64,000 nt of DNA from Spirosoma aerolatum (GTDB lineage: Bacteria; Bacteroidota; Bacteroidia; Cytophagales; Spirosomataceae). The notes under the pieces are model-generated. The model made no database searches and was not told where the DNA came from. It saw only the letters and a list, made by a program, of their open reading frames with translations. Where the stretch lies: positions 3,979,001 through 4,043,000 of the forward strand of contig NZ_CP020104.1 of assembly GCF_002056795.1 (NCBI RefSeq), given 5' to 3'. The translations under genes were made by a program, and so were the position numbers. Position 1 is the stretch's first letter. Each line of letters opens with the position of its first letter. Positions 60,348 through 64,000 of this stretch are shown here, piece by piece.

Positions 60348-61174
60348 TAGGATATGTAGCACCGAATCACTCCTGATAAACGAAACACCGACATCGTACA
60401 GGTAGAAGCGGTGGCCACTCCGTCGTTGATGGCGGGCTTCCAGTTCAATTTATCGGGTGTCCACTCGGGCATGTTTCGGATTACCTGCTGCACATAACTT
60501 CCTACTGCCTGAACCTGCTGCTCAGCATAAGGGGATGTACTCACAGCCACCCCTACCCGAACCACCTGCCCTATTTCATTGATCGAGAGCGTAGCGGTTA
60601 CCCGCCGGATTCGATCACCATCCACAACTTTTTCCAGATTTTTGGTCAAATAGGCCTGTAGATCTTTAGGATCGCCCAAAAATTTAGCTGACTGATAAAA
60701 TGGCTCACAACGTTGTTCGGTCCCATCGGGAGCATAACATTTGCTTTTCGACAAGCGGCCAAATCGATAATATTCCCGACGTTTGACGGAGCCATCCTCA
60801 TAAAACGCCATAAACGGCCCGTGCAGTGCCCCGTCTTTGTATTCACAGCTTACATACACCTTTCCCGACGGGTACATAATTTTGGTGGTCCCGTGATGAA
60901 TAATTCGACTCAAGCTATCCAGCTGAAAACCATTTGAAAGTGTTTTAGGCAATAGATTGTAGGTATCCATCCGAAACAGTACACCATTCTTCCGGAAGAC
61001 CTTTACGGTAAAATACTGATTATGCTTCCCGAAATACACAATTTCCTCGTCATATTCAGGATGCACCCGCAGAATGGCCGAATTAGATCTATACTGCACC
61101 GAATCGACCTGCGCCAGAACATGCACTGGCAGCCACGTCAAGCCAATCAATAGTATTAAATAGAAGGTGTTCAT
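60338..61174 (-). CDS. Exported MORN-like/TonB-C-like protein
   Basis: About 278 residues from the ATG at 61174. A signal peptide (MNTFYLILLIGLTWLPVHVL) precedes MORN/YwqK-type repeats (TTKIMYPSGKVYVSCEYKDG, ALHGPFMAFYEDGSVKRREY, YYRFGRLSKSKCYAPDGTEQ), which in other bacteria occur in toxin-antitoxin-annotated YwqK proteins without proven toxicity. The C-terminal part (ATLSINEIGQVVRVGVAVST, NMPEWTPDKLNWKPAINDGV) resembles the TonB C-terminal domain. No partner toxin is visible. A TTG start at 61204 is possible. Confidence 0.7.
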   Translation of the reverse strand: MNTFYLILLIGLTWLPVHVLAQVDSVQYRSNSAILRVHPEYDEEIVYFGKHNQYFTVKVFRKNGVLFRMDTYNLLPKTLSNGFQLDSLSRIIHHGTTKIMYPSGKVYVSCEYKDGALHGPFMAFYEDGSVKRREYYRFGRLSKSKCYAPDGTEQRCEPFYQSAKFLGDPKDLQAYLTKNLEKVVDGDRIRRVTATLSINEIGQVVRVGVAVSTSPYAEQQVQAVGSYVQQVIRNMPEWTPDKLNWKPAINDGVATASTCTMSVFRLSGVIRCYISYQL

Positions 61175-61297
61175 TCTGTCATTTGCTTCCGCTACCTCCC
61201 ACAAGCAGTCTTAAGGCCGAATTTAATGACTGCAGGCAACCCATGAAGACTAATCTTCGTTAATTTTCCATGTCTGCTCATTAAAATCTATAGCTTC

Positions 61298-61720
61298 ATG
61301 TCCGTTTTTCAGCAAACTATTCACCTCCCAGCCTACTCACGTGGTTTTCATCTGATAACCCGAATTATTGAACGGGAATTTGTCGCCCTGCAATCAATTC
61401 GGATGGGCATTCTGCATGTATTTATTCAGCATACATCGGCCAGCCTGACTATCAACGAAAATGCTGACCCAACGGTTCGAGGTGATTTCGAGCGATTCTT
61501 TAACAAAGCAGTCCCGGAGAATGAACCATACTACCAACACGATTACGAAGGTTCCGATGATATGCCTGCCCACCTGAAAGCGGCTATGCTTGGGCACTCG
61601 GTCACGATTCCGATTACCAACGGACGGCTAAATCTGGGCACATGGCAGGGAATTTATCTAGGTGAACACCGTAACGATGGAGGCCGCCGAACGCTGGTGC
61701 TGACCGCCTGGGGCGAATAA
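61298..61720 (+). CDS. YjbQ-family protein
   Basis: A 140-residue protein of the YjbQ/UPF0047 family, which forms trimers and is sometimes called a secondary thiamine-phosphate synthase. Family blocks: GILHVFIQHTSASLTINENA (conserved His, Thr and Asn), DDMPAHLKAAMLGHSVTIPI and NGRLNLGTWQGIYLGEHR with the C-terminal GGRRTLVLTAWGE. The function in vivo is not settled. Converges with the Rpn-like gene with 4 bp between. Confidence 0.93.
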   Translation: MSVFQQTIHLPAYSRGFHLITRIIEREFVALQSIRMGILHVFIQHTSASLTINENADPTVRGDFERFFNKAVPENEPYYQHDYEGSDDMPAHLKAAMLGHSVTIPITNGRLNLGTWQGIYLGEHRNDGGRRTLVLTAWGE

Positions 61721-61724
61721 ATGT

Positions 61725-62738
61725 TTAGGCTTGTTCTCGCCTGATCGACTCAACAATTTCGATCACTTGCGCAGGTGTATAACCGATTAGCATGGCTAAA
61801 AAATCAACGTCTACCCTTCCGTTCGACGCCTGGTAAGCATTCCGAATCACATCGGCAACGGCTTCTGCTCGTCCCTGTTCTAAGCCCTGTTCCAAACCTT
61901 TCTGCAGACCTTGCTGTAGACCTTGTTCTAAACCTTTTTGCAGGCCCTGTTTCATGCCTTTTTCGATCCCCGTTTCGATCCAATAATCCAGTACAGTCAT
62001 TGCCTTGGTTGCTATAGGGGTATTGAGAAATAATTGTTCAATCAGTGTATGCTTGCTAATATCTGTAACACTTGCCAGATAAACGAGTGTTGTCCGCAAA
62101 AAATTCTCGCCGTCCCGCGTGTCGACATACTCTGTCAGCCAGTAAAATAGCCGGTCTCCACTGGCTAGTAAAAATCGCTCGTTTTGACGATGCTTCAACA
62201 ATAAAAGCACAGTTTCCAAAAAGCGACTTTTAAAACTAGCAATCTGGCTATCGGACAACACGGACAAGTCTACCAAATGGTACTGGAACTCTGGAATATA
62301 TTGCGGCAGGGGCGGTTGAACTTCAGCAAAGTAATCAATCATTGGTTGGTATTGCCAGCGAGCAGTTCCGTGATAGATTACAATCGGTATTCGTATCTTA
62401 GGCGGCCGCTTTTGCTTCCGGTCACCTTCCCAACCGTTCAGCAGGTAGCGCAATAACTGCCAATGCGGGTATTTTTCGCGGTAGCTCTTATGCTCCAGAA
62501 GCAGCGCAATTTGAACCGTTGTCTGCCCCTGCCCCTGATATGGACAGTCAAACAATAAATCAGCAAAATGCTCCTGTAAAACCTCGTCCACATACGACCC
62601 GTTAGCCAATTCAAGAGCAGCCAGGTCCAGCCGTTCAACCAGTTCCGAAGGCAAGACCTGCTCTAGTAAGGCGGCTGTAATGTCTTTGCGGGAAAAACTT
62701 TCCTTAAAAAATTTATCGTGGATATTATCAATTGGCAT
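61725..62738 (-). CDS. Rpn-family PD-(D/E)XK nuclease-like protein
   Basis: A 337-residue protein of the recombination-promoting-nuclease (RpnA/YhgA-like) group. The N-terminal part (about 1-115) has HDKFFKESFSRKDITAALLE, the acidic residue in VLQEHFADLLFDCPYQGQGQ and the catalytic-type strand IALLLEHKSYREKYPHWQLL (E-x-K), the usual pattern of this family. It is followed by IRIPIVIYHGTARWQYQPM. Towards the C-terminus (about 261-292) the sequence repeats short Gly-Leu-Gln/Glu units (QGLQKGLEQGLQQGLQKGLE), then a final helix. Rpn proteins promote RecA-independent recombination in E. coli; I cannot say more about this one. Confidence 0.85.
   Translation of the reverse strand: MPIDNIHDKFFKESFSRKDITAALLEQVLPSELVERLDLAALELANGSYVDEVLQEHFADLLFDCPYQGQGQTTVQIALLLEHKSYREKYPHWQLLRYLLNGWEGDRKQKRPPKIRIPIVIYHGTARWQYQPMIDYFAEVQPPLPQYIPEFQYHLVDLSVLSDSQIASFKSRFLETVLLLLKHRQNERFLLASGDRLFYWLTEYVDTRDGENFLRTTLVYLASVTDISKHTLIEQLFLNTPIATKAMTVLDYWIETGIEKGMKQGLQKGLEQGLQQGLQKGLEQGLEQGRAEAVADVIRNAYQASNGRVDVDFLAMLIGYTPAQVIEIVESIRREQA
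61873..61959. repeat. Tandem 12-bp repeats coding for G-L-x-x units
   Basis: Imperfect 12-bp units encode GLQK, GLEQ and GLQQ in alternation within the Rpn-like gene. Each unit is a multiple of three, so slippage would change the tail length without shifting the frame. The units differ by a few third-position substitutions. Confidence 0.8.
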
Positions 62739-62752
62739 AGGCTAGGTTACAA

Positions 62753-62783
62753 ACAGAATCGTCGGTAAGATACGTGATTCTGT
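62753..62783 (-). terminator. Short hairpin after the DUF255 gene
   Basis: Perfect 8-bp arms (ACAGAATC, 62753-62760; GATTCTGT, 62776-62783) with a 15-nt loop, 9 bp after the stop on the minus strand. No long T-run follows. Confidence 0.3.
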
Positions 62784-62791
62784 CAACCTTT

Positions 62792-64000
62792 TCACCGTAA
62801 AAGTTGCCATACGGCAGCTACGCTGGTAACGGGCAATTGACAAGCTCGGTTATAGCAGACATACACAGCTGTGTTTCCGTTGATAGAGCCCCGCTGCTCC
62901 AGCAAAGGCAAGGTACTTTTATCGACGGTACCACAAATCACTTTGTTGGGATAAAATTCAGCATCTAGCGCTTCCCGATAGACTTCGGCATCTGGGCCAA
63001 CCACGGCAATTTCAGCCGTAGGTCGGGTACGCATGGCAAATTGAGAAGCCCAATTAGTAAGGTAATCGGCGTTTTGCTGTACTAAAGGCTGCACTCTTCC
63101 CAGCATCTGGTCGGCCCGCTCGACATAAGCTGGTCGTTCCAGCAATAGGCTCAAGGTATAAAGATTTTCGACCATCATCGAATTCGAGGAAGGAATCACA
63201 TTATCGAACAGCTCCTTACGCCGGGCAATGAGTTCTTCGCCATTTTTATCGGTAAAGAAAAACATAGGATCGGGCTCCGTTTCGGCAGTACCGGCATCCG
63301 AAAAATTCGCCAGTACATACTGCATCAATTGATCCGCTTCCATTAGCCAGCTTTCGGTGAATGTGGCCTGATAAAGTGCCAGTAATCCATCGATAACGGC
63401 AGCATAGTCTTCCAGAAAACCTGCCTGCCGGGCACGGCCTAGTTTATAGGTATGCCATAGTCGACCGTTTCGAGTGTCCCGCATTTTTTTGAGCAGAAAA
63501 AACGCCAGCCGGATCGCCAGGGTCAAGAACTCCGGTTCGGCAAAAACCCGGTAAGCAGTCGCCAGCCCCTTCAGCATCAGGCCATTCCACGATGCCAGAA
63601 TTTTATCGTCCAGGCCGGGCCGTATCCGTTCTTCACGTATCCGCCATAAGCGGGTGTGGGTGGCCGCCAGTCGTAATTCCAGATCGGGCAGCGACCAATC
63701 CATTCGCTCCGCAAACGATTCGTCGGTTTCGGTCCGGTGAAGTATGTTACGACCGTGCTCCCAGTTTCCGGCATCGGTCAGGTTATACAATTCTGCAAAC
63801 CAGTCATACTCGTCGCCCAGTAACTCTTTTAATTCGGGTGTCGTAAAGGTGTAAAATTTACCTTCCATCCCTTCGCTATCGGCATCCAGAGCCGAATAGA
63901 AGCCACCTTCTGGGCTCAGAAGTTCACGCTGCGCAAAACTGATAGTCTGATAGACAACATGTCTATAGAGCGGGCTTTTGGTCAGGCTATAGGCTTCAGC
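62792..64000 (-). CDS. Thioredoxin-domain DUF255 (YyaL-like) protein, C-terminal part (5' end outside window)
   Basis: The reading frame is open to the window edge at 64000 and gives 402 codons here. Upstream of the first Met the translation continues AEAYSLTKSPLYRHVVYQTI and QRELLSPEGGFYSALDADSE, so the Met at 63868 is internal. The visible part is the (alpha/alpha)6 barrel of the family: DEKILASWNGLMLKGLATAY, KLGRARQAGFLEDYAAVIDG and SSNSMMVENLYTLSLLLERP, ending YNRACQLPVTSVAAVWQLL. The N-terminal thioredoxin-like domain would lie outside. The function in bacteria is not known; relatives include human SPATA20. Confidence 0.92.
   Translation of the reverse strand, partial: AEAYSLTKSPLYRHVVYQTISFAQRELLSPEGGFYSALDADSEGMEGKFYTFTTPELKELLGDEYDWFAELYNLTDAGNWEHGRNILHRTETDESFAERMDWSLPDLELRLAATHTRLWRIREERIRPGLDDKILASWNGLMLKGLATAYRVFAEPEFLTLAIRLAFFLLKKMRDTRNGRLWHTYKLGRARQAGFLEDYAAVIDGLLALYQATFTESWLMEADQLMQYVLANFSDAGTAETEPDPMFFFTDKNGEELIARRKELFDNVIPSSNSMMVENLYTLSLLLERPAYVERADQMLGRVQPLVQQNADYLTNWASQFAMRTRPTAEIAVVGPDAEVYREALDAEFYPNKVICGTVDKSTLPLLEQRGSINGNTAVYVCYNRACQLPVTSVAAVWQLLR

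Noticed and set aside
61873..61959. Repeat array considered as CRISPR
   Set aside because: The units are 12 bp, contiguous, without spacers and in frame within a coding sequence, so they are a coding repeat. No cas genes are present.
1..64000. Search for defence systems, toxin-antitoxin pairs, phage or plasmid genes
   Set aside because: The Rpn-type protein, the NuiA-like protein and the YwqK-like repeat protein were considered, but none has a partner that would make a recognised module. No integrase, phage structural or replication gene was found.

Overview
The window looks like a chromosomal segment of a Bacteroidota bacterium of the order Cytophagales, probably close to Spirosoma. The evidence is family content: a Wzi capsule protein, CHRD lipoproteins, a LytS/LytTR system, a Bacteroidota-type topoisomerase IV A subunit, DUF4105 and a mitochondrial-type aconitase. 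Several genes are also preceded by the Bacteroidota promoter pattern TTG-N20-TAnnTTTG. The genus is inferred from these proteins, not from an rRNA gene, and none is present. Most of the window is ordinary core and accessory chromosome. I see no phage, CRISPR array, defence island or integrated plasmid.

Layout. Positions 1-3000 (minus): an RND efflux permease cut by the window edge, its adaptor lipoprotein and a small exported protein. 3114-7212: an acetyltransferase, an FMN alpha-hydroxy-acid oxidase and aconitase. 7480-9515: two tandem CHRD lipoprotein genes. The second is split by a complete 949-bp IS982-family element with a 7-bp target duplication, and removing the element plus one duplicate restores the frame. 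9597-14093: Hsp20 with a small membrane protein, then a 1113-residue secreted CotH/lamin-tail protein. 14233-20824: a ureide cluster with one enzyme for each step from urate to glyoxylate, as a six-gene minus-strand operon diverging from uricase. 20903-22668: an exported protein, a DUF937 protein and a NuiA-like nuclease inhibitor. 22766-26310: thrS-infC-rpmI-rplT with hairpins in the thrS-infC and infC-rpmI gaps. 26454-29804: a TPR lipoprotein, an rRNA-type methyltransferase, an EVE protein and a DinB protein.

30048-38069: Wzi, a CAP lipoprotein, an AT-rich gap that may hold a decayed gene, a TPR histidine kinase with a LytTR regulator, an ECF sigma factor, a SanA-like protein and a VOC protein. 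38131-44846: topoisomerase IV A, an enolase-superfamily enzyme with a 2-hydroxyacid dehydrogenase, and an acetylxylan-esterase-like protein. 44974-50393: DUF4105, rsmI, pterin carbinolamine dehydratase, a 53-residue zinc-ribbon protein, two tRNA-Ser genes, asparaginase and TatD. 50454-55233 (minus): an envelope-glycan cluster of two glycosyltransferases, a polysaccharide deacetylase, a methyltransferase and a flippase-like protein. 55264-58933: ruvC, then a LytS/LytTR pair. Matching 12-bp-period direct repeats stand before the kinase and before a small secreted ORF followed by an exported intradiol dioxygenase. 59040-64000: an unknown protein, a pirin-like protein without metal ligands, a MORN/TonB-C-like protein, YjbQ, an Rpn-type nuclease with a tetrapeptide repeat tail, and a DUF255 protein cut by the window end.

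Many gene junctions carry long-stem hairpins (arms of 10-29 bp). Their mismatches are often transitions that keep G-U pairing in RNA. They probably serve as terminators, some of them bidirectional.
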